Shown piece by piece: positions 52,101 through 62,696 of a stretch of DNA of 64,000 nt. The DNA lies in NCBI GenBank assembly GCA_030248295.1, contig JASANH010001537.1:558001-622000 (forward strand), written 5' to 3'. The notes beneath the pieces are model-generated. The model was not told the origin of the DNA and made no database searches. It worked only from the letters and a program-made list of their open reading frames with translations. This DNA comes from Mesodorylaimus sp. YZB2_4. Taxonomy: Eukaryota > Nematoda > Enoplea > Dorylaimida > Dorylaimidae. Made by a program: the position numbers and the translations under genes. Every line of letters starts with the position of its first letter. Position 1 is the first letter of the stretch.

Positions 52101-55100
52101 ATTTACAGCGGGGTCGCACGTTCGAGCTGTTCCCGTTCTTGCATCCAAAAATGGCCGTTCGGCAGGTGGACACGCGGCTGCATGGGAGACGCACCTCTTA
52201 GAGGACACTCCTCACTCATACTATCCATGGCATGTTGTAGTTACCCTAGCTTGTCTCTCTCTACGTATGTAAAGAAGCTGCCTGCCTGATTCACGACTCA
52301 TAAGCGTGTGGACTCGTGTCAGGCAATGCGTATATCCCATCTCACCTTCCGGATCAGGCGCTCCGCAACACACTGCACGCCCCGACGCCTGCTCACTCTT
52401 GCAGACGTAATCACTGGGGCATGTGTTGGTCAGTGCAGCATTGCATGTCTGCACGTCACTGGTCGCGGCATCGATCAACGCTACGTCGCCCATGTCGCAT
52501 GCTGATCAGAACAGACGGACGGTAAGTACAGCCTCGTGGTCTAAAATGAGTTTACCTGAAGAGCCACAAAACAGGCGACATTCTGCCATGGATCTAAAAT
52601 TGTTCGTATTTCCACCGCATCCGAGGTACGTGAACGTTTGGCACTGTCTGATGACAGTGTTGTAATAGAATCGAGACACCATTGTTCCCGCTGAGCCCAC
52701 GCATGTCTGCCCCGATTGAGGAAACTCGGAGCATATGCGTGCTGAAAAAGCAAGTGGCAGTGTCTTTACTGCTTATGGCTCAATTCAGAAAAAAACACGG
52801 CCTGGAAAGTCAGACCTGTAGTGAGCTTACAAAATAGGTGCATGGCTCCCCGCAAAAGTTCTCAAGGCTTGCGCTTCTATCAGGAACACAATGACTTTTG
52901 AGATGGTTTTAGCTGTGCTCTGCGGCAACCCAAGATGAATGGCTGGTACTGTACTGCTTGAGGTGGGCTGATAGACTTGATGGGCTGATAGTATTGTGAA
53001 TATCTCTGCTAAACGGTACGCAGTCGGCCTCTGAAACGATGTACTCAGCTCAAAAATAGTTGCAGCCTAATGTGTGCATAGATTAGCCTTCCCCCTTCTG
53101 CTACCTGTTTTCTTTGAGTCTATGAGCTCGGAGTGGCGCGGCGCTCAGCTCCAAGAAATCAGAGCAGTAGTCTCAGGCGGACACTTACCCCTTGTCGGAC
53201 AGCACACATCGACCAGTCCACCACCGAATGTTATTTGGTAGCAGGCATAGCCACTCGGGCAAGCTATATTATTTGTGAAGTTGGCCGAGCACAGTCTCGG
53301 CCTGCCATCAGCCGTGTCGCTGAATGGAGTGCCACCAAATGGACATGCTGCAGTCTCGATGCAATAAGACTGACACTGTTCACGAGTCGTGAAACTGTTG
53401 CTGTTGCCATCGCAGCCAAGGAAGTTCATGGTCGCGCACGTCCTCGTCGTGTAGTCGTAGTACCATCTCGTGGTTGGTGGACCACACGCCGCTCCCCGAT
53501 TCGGTCCCAGGCTGCATGTGTAGGCTGGAAAAAGACTCTTTCTCTGGTTGCTCTGGCAATAAGTCCTGCGGTGCGCAACGAGTGTAATACGCTAGAAACC
53601 CGCCTGATCAGCATCCCACTTGCAACCTTAGTTCCCCTAGACTAAGCTGATTCTATGCCCAGCATCTCTTCCGCCTCTTTTATCCCAGGTCACGGCTAAT
53701 CCGACTTATCTGACCCGAATCCTAACCTTCCTCGATTCTGTCTTTCAGTCCTTGCACTTCAGCTCTATATACTCCTACTCTTTGCCCCATCCTTACCTCT
53801 CGTAGGACAGCACCCATACACACTTCCATCGAATACGCATTCGTAGTTGATCCTGCACCCACTGACCACAGCCGACGGATTGCACTGCACATAGTTTCCC
53901 ACAGAGTCTTTGTCAGCCAGGCCCTGCGGACATTTTGGCTCCTCTAAAACGGGCACACATTACACATATCATTACGTCTCTGTTGGCATCACTCACCTTG
54001 GGTCCCCTGACAGAATTGCATGCAGGTCGAGAATGTCTCAAAGTTGTTGTCGTTGCCATTACATCCAGCGTATTGAAACGATTCGCATTCCCTCGTCAGC
54101 ACATTGTACCAGTACCTAATTGAGCTTGAGCTCGATGTGCACCCGCTGCCAACCGCCTGACGTTGATTACATATCATTTCTGAAAGGCACTTACAGTAGT
54201 ATGTCGATAAAGGTCTTTTCTAAAAGCGTGAAGAACAGGTCACGTACGTTTGGTCGGGCAGCACACTCCTGATCGGCACTCATAGGTCGACGGACACCTC
54301 GCCGAGCCGCCACACCGTTGCAATATTCCACTGGCATCTTGTAGTGGGAGTCCTCTACCGCAACTTTGTGTCCCTGTCCATATCGGTGTGGTTACTGCGC
54401 AGACCAGACATGGGGTGCTACTGCAAGCTTACCAGCCTTGCCACAAAACGTCTCACAATCCTGTGCAGATAAGAAGTTGTTGAAATTGCCTCCATAACCA
54501 CCGTAGTTAAAAGCAGTGCATTGCCTGGTGGTGGCGTCGTAGTAGTATCTGACTTGAGGATTGGTGGTTGGGGGAGAGTTGCCATCAACGTCGTATCCAT
54601 TATCGTAGTAGGTAGCTGGTCGTGTCATGCCTGGTGTCGTGTAATCGCGCCCTCCTGATCGGCTGCAGATGGATTCTAGAAGTGCGGCTTGACCCATCAT
54701 CAGATGTGCCTATCCACACGGAACGAGCATGCGTACCTGGACTTGCGCAACACATTTCGTCACTACCCACTGTTGTACACAGGAATCTGAGCTCGTTGGA
54801 TACTGTAGCACAGACAACGCCGTTCAAACATTTTAGCGGCCTATTCTCCAAGCCTGGGGATCGGTTCGAAGGGGCGTACTGGGCTGGCGAGTGACGACAG
54901 GCTACGAGAGGGCAAAGTTAGCCAACTTCAGAGGTTATTGCACACATGCACGATCGCTGCTTGCATGCAAGTCTACCGTAAACGCTACTGTTTTAGTACG
55001 CTGCAGTATGCACATTACTTGGCTGGGTTAGCATCGCCTCAGGGGGTCAGGAGATCATACAGACATCGACTTACTCGTTCCGCAATACAACTGGCAATGT

Positions 55101-57232
55101 TCCAGAGTGAGGAACACATTGGCCGATGTGCTTTGCGCATCATTTCGCCATAGGAAACTTTCGCACTGGCCGGTTATGCTGTTGTACCAATACCGCTGTA
55201 GTGCACCTACAGTATTTGCCGCCTCCTGCTTTGGCTGAATGCATGCCAGGGCTAAAACAACAAAGGAAACGTAGGCTCGCCTTCGGAAGGGGCTGTCTGA
55301 GAGATCGTGAGCTACTTGTGCACGCGTATTGTTCTCGTGACCCGAGTCACTTGTGCACGCCAACCGCGCCACTTTTTCAAGCGCATATACTTTCTATATG
55401 CTATGGTAAGACATAGGCAATGGAAAAGATAGAAAAAACACACTTTCTACCCACTCGGACATCCTTTGTTCATCTCCCTCTGAAGTTTCTTAGCTTCAAT
55501 GCTGGCATTTGACTCCCCAACGCAACGAACGTGATGGCCAGCTTGTGATGGAAATGTTGGATGTGAAGCTGACGGAGTGAACCACCGACTTGCAAAGCCT
55601 GATCTTCTTTCCGGAGACGCTTGCATGACATGCAAGATCAAAGGCTTTTCATGATGTCGCCAACTTCGTGGGGTGGCTTTGTACGACAAAATATGTACGA
55701 TTGGTTCACGTCGCAATCAGATCTTACTCGAATCAGTTCAGTTTTAAAAAACTGCGTCATAAATTTCCCAGGAACTCCAAAGGCAGCTGCCATTTTACAT
55801 TACAAGACGGTGGCAATACGGCACGCCAAGACAGCTTTACCCAGTGTTAAAGTGCGCGCTTAGTAAGTGACCTCAAACTGAGGTAAAATAGCGGATTACG
55901 CGGCAATTTAAAAAGAGGTCCTTTCATTCTTTGCGTGCATGATATTTTGTATGTTTTCCATTGCCTATGCCTTACCATAGCATGTAGAAAGTATATGCGC
56001 GTGCACAAGTGGCGCGGTTGGCGTGCACAAGTGACTCGGGTCACAAGTACAATGCGCGTGCACAAGTGGAACAACCCCGTCTGACAGTGAGACTCCAACC
56101 AGCGACAGGTCGTTCACCTCTATTCGGGCAGCAAATGCCCTCAGTGGCTGTGGGAGTGGCAACTGGTTCCTTTAAAATACAGTCGTACAAATCGCCCATG
56201 TAATTCTGATCACTGCCGTTCGGGTCGACGAATCGGGAGCAGCTTCGTAAAGGATCGCTACTGTCCGACGATCCGTACTCGCACTGACCAGGCGTCACGG
56301 CTGGATCGACGTTCAAGCTGAGCTGGGGTTGCAGGAGGGACGAGACCAGGCCGTCGGGAAGTGGGCAGGAATCTGAAAGAGATCGGTTGGATTACTCAGT
56401 GATCGACAACAAATGCGAGGATTTACCATCAGCCACACACACGACGCCATCTCGCGTGGTCACGGGCGCGGTCGGTTTGCCATTGGAGTCAGCATCGCAT
56501 CTACATACCCTGTCCACACATCTCGTGCCTGGCCAGACTGTTGTGCATTGTTCATTGCGCTCGCATCCCATCTGACCCGGGTTGATCACTAGAAGAGAAT
56601 ACCATACTCATGCACTGTACGTAGTTACGTGCCCACGTCGATACGAGTACATGATGAGCCCAAACTTGACGTCCTGATTACCACACCACGCTCACGTATG
56701 TGCCACATAGCTCATTCGGATCCAGGATGGGGCAACCACGCAGTCCACATGCAAGGGGAAGGACACCGTTTTTATCATATATTTTTGGGTGCCCAATTTT
56801 CGCATTTAATCTGTATTGACGTGGAATACCGACTTTTAGGAGTCGGTAACTAACTCGCCCCAAGATCATGGCTGCCGTGCGCAACCTACTGCATGCTATA
56901 CCCTCCACATATCCTGGTCTTTATTAACAGATGCTCATGCAAGGCTGCCAAAATCTTAGACGCGACAGGTCAAGCTTCAACAACTTACTCGGCTTACAAT
57001 CACGTTCGACACCGATATGGAAATTGATACAAACGCAGGTGCCACTGGGGCAGTGCATGGTGGACATACAATCCTGAAAGATGCCATGGTTATTCGTAGC
57101 GGCTGAAAGCGTAGGCCATGGTGCCACTATGCTGGATAAACTGGCGATAAGGCACCCGTACAGCAGGATTACAAAATCAGGCAGCCCTTGCGCGCACCAC
57201 GGATTTGAACAGGGACTCCTACTCCCCTGCAC
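49173..57232 (-). CDS. Secreted modular protein with EB, lustrin-type Cys-rich and Kunitz domains
   Basis: A large secreted or cuticle-associated protein of the nematode lustrin/Kunitz type. About 20 minus-strand exons are seen, nearly all starting and ending in phase 1. In order: a possible signal segment (57232-57110, hydrophobic FVILLYGCLIASLSS) and an EB-like exon (57073-56989); an EB module (about 56587-56427); a Cys-rich exon (56372-56116); Kunitz 1 (55250-55069); lustrin (54885-54738); Kunitz 2 (54675-54432); lustrin (54390-54250); Kunitz 3 (54177-54000); lustrin (53943-53801); Kunitz 4 plus lustrin (53525-53189); Kunitz 5 (52740-52556); five lustrin units (52510-51316); Kunitz 6 (51250-51087); lustrin plus Kunitz 7 (50820-50465); and two lustrin units ending at 49173. 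Typical lustrin text is CPRGFTC...YYCC; typical Kunitz text is FTYLGCGGNTNNF. Residues after the second Kunitz Cys are T, G, V, G or S, so trypsin inhibition is unlikely. The start is uncertain. Confidence 0.8.
50837..50908 (+). repeat. tRNA-like SINE fragment inside a Kunitz-gene intron
   Basis: GGTGGTCTAGTGTAGTGTAG and GAGGGTTCGACTCCTGCC occur at tRNA-like spacing (about 72 bases). A TAGTG pentamer is repeated in the D-arm position. The anticodon stem is not convincing. Confidence 0.45.
55314..56067. mobile_element. 754-bp DNA element with long terminal inverted repeats (nonautonomous, MITE/foldback-like)
   Basis: Positions 55314-55427 and 55954-56067 are inverted copies about 114 bp long and roughly 93% identical. 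Each arm carries three iterations of a GTGCACAAGTG-type motif (or its complement), resembling the subterminal repeats of cut-and-paste transposons. The internal 525 bp contains only short ORFs, and no transposase is recognised. It sits in the intron between the Cys-rich exon and Kunitz 1. No clear target-site duplication is visible. Confidence 0.8.
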
Positions 57233-60200
57233 ATTCCCTAGACTACGTCAAACAATAGGTACCTCGAGCCATTCCAGACACCATACTCACTGTATTGAAG
57301 ATACATGGCTCTCCGTAGCCGCTCGATCCTGTAAGTCAATGCTTCTTGCAAGTGTGCCATACTGTTATGTACTGTCTTACTGGGTACACCGGGAGCTCGC
57401 TTTGTTCGCATCTTTGGATACACGCACTGCTGTGCAAGGAGATCGAACAGTTTTTGCACACCATTGATCTTGGGGCACTGGTGAAAAACGTATTTCCTAA
57501 AATTTGTCCTGAGTTTACACTCGGCCATAGCCCACATTCTCCTTCCCATGATGCCTCTCAACGCACACTCCACGTGGCCCTTTCACACTGCTCGCGCGAG
57601 GCTCTTTTTGGAATCTGAGGGATTAAATTTGATATTTGTTTTGTGATTACCCATAGCTAGGTAAATCACTCATCTTCCACTGCAAGCACGTACCTGCTCA
57701 CACTACTACAAACCAAAAATCCATCTACTCGATCGCTTTGATACCACTTGCCATTCGCAATGCAGTGCTCTCCGACGTTGACCTGCGCTAGACCTAAACA
57801 CACTCATTGTCCTCGAACCTTTAGTTGCACTCCAGTGTGCTCATACCTGTTCCCACCAATAGACCTATGCATAGAATCCGATCGAGCATGGGGAAATGGG
57901 AGTTGTGTATTCGAGGCTGGTCAATGGCTAAGTGATAGCATAGAATGACAGCACCGAATCGAAACGGGAGCATTTCAATTATCGCTTGAGTACACTCGAC
58001 TTTTTATTTTCACATAGCACAAGCCGGACACCGACCAACTCGAGGTATGGAGTGGCCGAGGTGTGCGGTGGATATTTGCCTTCACGCCTTGACCATTGCA
58101 CATTTTCCTGTGTCTACTCGCGCCGTCTAGCATTGACCCTTATTATTGCCACTCACGCCCCGAGTATATCCTTGTAATTTGATTGCGCTGTGTCAAAATG
58201 TTGTCCAATGTGTCATCGCGACTAAAAGCTCGTTTATGGGCACACGGACAAGACCACTCAGCCACGCATACGTCACTATTTGGCTTGAAAAAAAACGTCG
58301 TTTGCCTCTTGATCATTGGGCCGTAGTTTCACACCTTTACGACAGCAAACCAACCATTTTAGGGAGAGTACGTTGTCTACGAAGGGATCTACCTTTGTTT
58401 AGACCCTACCTTTTAGAGTTAGTGGGCTCTCTCAGTCCACAAGTACTGCCTTTCACCAACAACCTTCAGCTTGGCTTGCCCTAACTTGAACCAAGGAACG
58501 TTCGGCATAAGTTTTGTTACGGGACTAACCAAGAAAAACTAGGACGGGTGTAACGAAATGTGCAGACAGCAGCTTTCGTCTACAAAACAGTGGGAGTTTA
58601 GATTTCAGAAGTACAGTAGCTGTGTCCGAGGGGGGGGGGGGAGATGTCAAACGGGTGCCAAGTCAATGTTTTAACGGTACGAGGCTGCAGAAAGTTATGT
58701 TCATACATACTACGTTGAACTTTGAAGATGCGGATGATTTATTGATTTCCCTTTTTGAGTGGGAATATCTGAACCGAGGGGCAAGAAACACAGCTGACAA
58801 GTATATCCAGAATCATCCAAAAGAATACCACGAAGCTGGCCAACTTCCAGTTTTTGTCCTGCGTACTGTAGTGACAGCTCCTCGGAAATGATGTAATCTG
58901 TTTTCTTTGGGAATATATACAGCCTCCACGCTCCGCATAGTGCCGCGTGTACATTCTAAAAAAAACAGATTATAGAATCACGAGTGCTGGCAGGCTACAT
59001 GACAATAATATCAGTAAACTGCACGCTAGGGCCGGAAACAGTTCCGACATTAATTGACGTGAATGACTGGGAATCGATTGAAGGCCTGTTGCAATAAAGA
59101 TAAGCACCCATCAAATTCAACGGCATCTCAAACTATAAAGCGCCAAATGTTGTAAAATATGACCTACAGTATTGTTGTGCATAATCTGCACAATTGGCGG
59201 ATAAGCGCAATGTCGATCGTGCGCGCTGATAAGTCATGTAACCTACTGCCGCGTGAATTGGCATAAGCTGCCTGCTCCAAATAATGGTTTATCGAGCAGA
59301 TTTTAGGACCAATAAGTTTTGGGACGCCTCAAGGTCTATCTTTAGATGACTATTAGAATATGATGAACCAGCAGATCGACTTGAGTTTGGTGAAACAAAA
59401 TTCCTAATAGGTACAGTACATTGTATTTAAAAATTCAGTCTCTCAAATTTAAAGCATAATGCTGGTTTATAATTTTTAATCAAGAAACATACTTGAAGCG
59501 CTGTCTATTGCAGTCAAAGCTTCGGTTGTAACTTATGTCCGCTCTACGATGATCACTGGTGTGCTCGGGGAGGGGAGCGAAGTGGAGGTGAACCACGATG
59601 AACGAATGGCGGCCGCGGTGGTGCAGGTTCGGCATTCGTGTCTCCTTATGGCTCAGGAGTGGGTGGCTGGACTCGTCTTGGGTTCGATCTCCTTTGATTG
59701 AAGTCGATCGCGAGCCATAAACCCTCGCTGACCTTGCATGCCAGGCCGTGGGTGACTCACCCGGTACCGTCGAGGTGCTCCGAGAGGAGAGACGGAAACC
59801 AAACGAGGAGACAGTCTCGGCTGTCCAACACCGACAGGGTACACAGCCCGCCCGCCATCGTCCGAGGAAGTCGGTCCAGTCCTGCTCCTAGTCGCAGAGG
59901 GGTGCTGCCATGAGAGCTGGTCACCTCACGGCCTAGCATCATGTCATGACTGCTGGCCGGCTATAGGCAAAACGGGTTGGAAGTCCCGTCCAAGGACTGG
60001 GGCGGCACGGGGCCCAACTGACAAAAAGTTTAGAAAAACAATGTTGAACAAGTGCTCAGAAAGTTGTTCCAGTTTGTTGATCTCGACAAGATCCTGTCGC
60101 CATCAGGTCAATGCTCACTCCCCAAAACTGCTCTTGGTCAGCAAGTGCGCTTTAGAAAAATTCGAAGATAAAATGTAAGTTTGCAGGGATAAAAAGACTA

Positions 60201-60549
60201 ATGGGTATTTCGACAGAAGCATTAGCGACTGATCATGGACCACGATTTCTGCCCAGATGCCCACTAAAGGAGAATCGCGATAAGTATAAAATACTCTCCC
60301 ACAATAATCATTTTTATTTTATCTCATTTATTGATTATTGTCTGAATTAAACGGGATTGACGAAAATTCTGGGGCCGCAAGTATTTCTTCTTTTTTTTAT
60401 TCTGTGCATTTTTGACTTGTAAGAAGATTTCCCTAGGAAATGAAAAATTGTGCGTTGTGTTGGTTTACTGAGGTTTCAGTTCGACCTATCCGGAGGAGGA
60501 GGAGAAATTATGACGCGTGGGCTTCTGTGAACATGGTCATATTGCTGCA
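57233..60549. other. 3.3-kb gene-poor region with repeat copy A
   Basis: No gene is recognised up to 60.5 kb. A plus-strand ORF at 58622-58891 (89 codons, starting in a G12 tract) reads like ordinary protein from 58697 on but matches nothing I know. The dispersed repeat copy A lies at 59605-60035. The rest is A/T-rich. Confidence 0.45.
59605..60035 (+). repeat. Dispersed repeat, tRNA-like head, copy A
   Basis: The head reads GCGGCCGCGGTGGTGCAG with TTGGGTTCGATCTCC 60-70 bases later, a tRNA-like pair of promoter boxes. The middle (59720-59850) matches copy C at 35.6 kb and the right end (59905-60030) matches copy B at 15.3 kb. The most complete of the three copies. Confidence 0.65.
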
Positions 60550-61161
60550 TCATATTTTGTTCGATGATTTGGTGGCGACAATAGCTCTGGCGCAACAGAG
60601 GTTGTCCTTGTTTTCACAATTTCGATAATGGCCGTCTTCTTTTTCAAATACCCCAACAGATTGGTGATCTATCTTCGTTCCGCAAGTCCCGCCAGCTACT
60701 CGATTAGTGTAAGTCAAGTAGACTATCATCATGTCATCCAACGTCAAATCCTTTGAGCTTTGATGCACCCGGCAAATTTCCTCGGCGATCAATCCTGCTG
60801 TGAACTCTCCCTGACTATTCAAAGGAATGACAATTGGGATATCCGAAATTGGATGCTGCAGGAAGAAGCTCGGACGATCGTTGTCGAGTCCATCAGCCAC
60901 AGATTGTTTCCAAAACATCCGTGAAGATGGCCAATTGCATCAACTCATATTCTCCATGTTTTTATTAAAATTTTTTTTTATATCATTGAATTATTATTGA
61001 ATCAATTATTTTTTGAAAGTGGTCTGCCGCGTCACATTTCTGATTCGATGCGTCCTTGCAATTGCTCTGGGGATATACAGTAGGAAGAGATCTGCCTGGT
61101 TGATAATCATCATCGGCTGGCCCATCCTGAGCAGCATCCCAAAAGCCTCGCCCTGACATTG
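60550..61161 (-). CDS. Probable N-terminal fragment of a Polinton/Maverick-type DNA polymerase B
   Basis: The long ORF (60918-60550, minus) contains FTAGLIAEEICRVHQSSKDL and ends with ENKDNLCCARAIVATK. The LC-ARA-V-A pattern is characteristic, as I recall it, of the N-terminal region of polymerases from Polinton/Maverick-like elements in invertebrates. A short ORF upstream on the same strand (from 61161; MSGRGFWDAAQDG) may be its first exon. No exonuclease or polymerase motifs follow; the frame stops at once. It is therefore a fragment, an exon of an unfinished model, or a relic. Assignment rests on one motif from memory and is moderate at best. Confidence 0.4.
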
Positions 61162-61175
61162 GTTAAACGTTCACC
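61105..61175. repeat. Direct repeat, unit 1
   Basis: About 70 bases here recur at 61789-61865 with few changes. The shared core contains GAGCAGCATCCCAAAAGCCT and GACATTGGTTAAACGTTCAC. On the minus strand both units begin an ORF MSxRGFWDAAQ. Confidence 0.75.
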
Positions 61176-61734
61176 AGCCGACAGTTACAAAACAAAAAAG
61201 ATTTTATTCACCAAATCTTCGTGGTTTCTCTACATATTTGAATTAACTGGCAGCTGTAAGTTTTTAAGGAATCACTCCCTTACTTCGGCAGTGGTACGTA
61301 GTTCCTCAACCTGCCGCTCAGAATAAAATTTTAAATTCGAGTAATGCTTGAAGAAACCACTGCTGAAGAGCCAGCTCCCCGCCCCTCCAGCCAAATGCTT
61401 TTCTCACGCTATTTTCGTGCATGGACATCCGCCAGTCATCGATTTGTATTGTTTTGAATTTTCTTTGAATCACTCTCCAGCTTTCTAGCTCAATGAATTC
61501 AGAATACAATGCAAACCCAACCAAAACGTCTAGTCCTTTATATTTGAACTTGAAAAACTCTACTGCTTATTATAGCATGCAAGTAAGAGTGACTAGTCAC
61601 AACAGAACATAGAAAAGCATGAATCATAGCAGTGAATCAATTAGTGCACCCATTCAGTCCATTTCATCACGATCAGTGCAATCAGTCAAAACAGAAAACA
61701 TTTTCTGCAAAGGGGTGTTATAAGGATTCATCGA

Positions 61735-61865
61735 CGTGGATCTATGGCCAGCAATCGCTTCCACTAGTCGGACTTTGATAGTGCAACTCATCATCATCGG
61801 CTGCCGTTACCCCATTCTGAGCAGCATCCCAAAAGCCTCGCGCTGACATTGGTTAAACGTTCACC
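61735..61865 (-). pseudogene. Duplicate of the short leader ORF (direct repeat, unit 2)
   Basis: The minus strand reads MSARGFWDAAQNG, then an Asp run, and stops after about 35 codons. It matches the leader ORF at 61161 (MSGRGFWDAAQDG) including about 15 bases upstream of the ATG. Downstream the two diverge. It could be the first exon of a second gene copy or a broken duplicate. Confidence 0.45.
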
Positions 61866-61955
61866 GCGAACATTAGTATTGTAAAAATGTAAAAGTGGTT
61901 CTTGATATGATTCTTGTAAAAATGTGGTAAAATCAGTGACTCTGGGTCTGTTTTT

Positions 61956-62696
61956 GTGCGAATCATAGGAGCTTTGACCTCCAGCTGGTCCTTTGGGGCT
62001 GACATGTGCACACTTATGTTAGCTATTGAACGCTATGTCGCGATTTGCAGACCTTTTGCGTACCATGCAAAAAATCAAAAAATCTTATCGATAGTGACAA
62101 GTATTCTTGTAGTGTTAGGCATGACTTTACGTTTTCTTACTGAAATTATGCTGTATTGGGTGATTGAAAAGGGAGCCGATCAGAGCGGTGCCATGATTTA
62201 TGGTTATGCCGCCACTAAATATTCCAGCACACTTTCTTATGTTTGCTCGCTGTTTTTCACAAACACTCTTTTGCCGTTCTTGTTCGAATTTCTCATGCTC
62301 TACTTTTCACTGCTTATCGTATATACACTGGCTAAATGGCACCTTTCGCAAGTTTATGCCAGCTCATCCGCTGTGCAGCGACAGAATGTGCAGCAACAGT
62401 CCTCAGCGATGTTGCGATTTTTGCTAGTTTTAGTAGTCTTATTTATTTTGGACCAAGGTTCGTGCTGCCTGTTCGTAGTGGTGTCGTATCTAGCGCGGTG
62501 TGCCGTATTTGAATATACCAGCAGTTTCGATGAAATTAAGTATTTTATCGATATTGAACTCTGGACTAGCGTCGCGTATCATGTAAAGTTTTTTATGCAG
62601 TGCTGCATACGATCATTAGGGTTTTATGTGTATTCGCTGTTGTCAAAGTCTTTTCGTGAAGAGTTTAGAACAGCTGTTAATTTGAAAACAAACTAG
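61956..62696 (+). CDS. Rhodopsin-like 7TM receptor, partial (TM3 to TM7)
   Basis: A class A G-protein-coupled receptor fragment of 246 residues in one exon. The TM3 end reads MLAIERYVAICRPFAY, in which ERY stands for the DRY motif. Three further hydrophobic helices follow, then TM7 with a helix-8-like SLLSKSFREEF before the stop at 62696. It resembles invertebrate peptide (FMRFamide-type) receptors more than nematode Sr chemoreceptors, but the ligand cannot be read from sequence. The exon starts after an AG near 61969 (AATCATAG). No exon for the N-terminus, TM1 and TM2 was found in the 800 bases upstream, so the model is incomplete or the gene is truncated. Confidence 0.7.
   Translation: MRIIGALTSSWSFGADMCTLMLAIERYVAICRPFAYHAKNQKILSIVTSILVVLGMTLRFLTEIMLYWVIEKGADQSGAMIYGYAATKYSSTLSYVCSLFFTNTLLPFLFEFLMLYFSLLIVYTLAKWHLSQVYASSSAVQRQNVQQQSSAMLRFLLVLVVLFILDQGSCCLFVVVSYLARCAVFEYTSSFDEIKYFIDIELWTSVAYHVKFFMQCCIRSLGFYVYSLLSKSFREEFRTAVNLKTN

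Noticed and set aside
55621..55863. A transposase inside the 754-bp inverted-repeat element
   Set aside because: The 80-codon ORF shows no DDE, THAP or helix-turn-helix pattern that I can recognise.
58622..58891. An 89-codon plus-strand ORF as a gene
   Set aside because: It starts inside a G12 tract and has no recognised domain or splice support; it could be an isolated exon but cannot be claimed.
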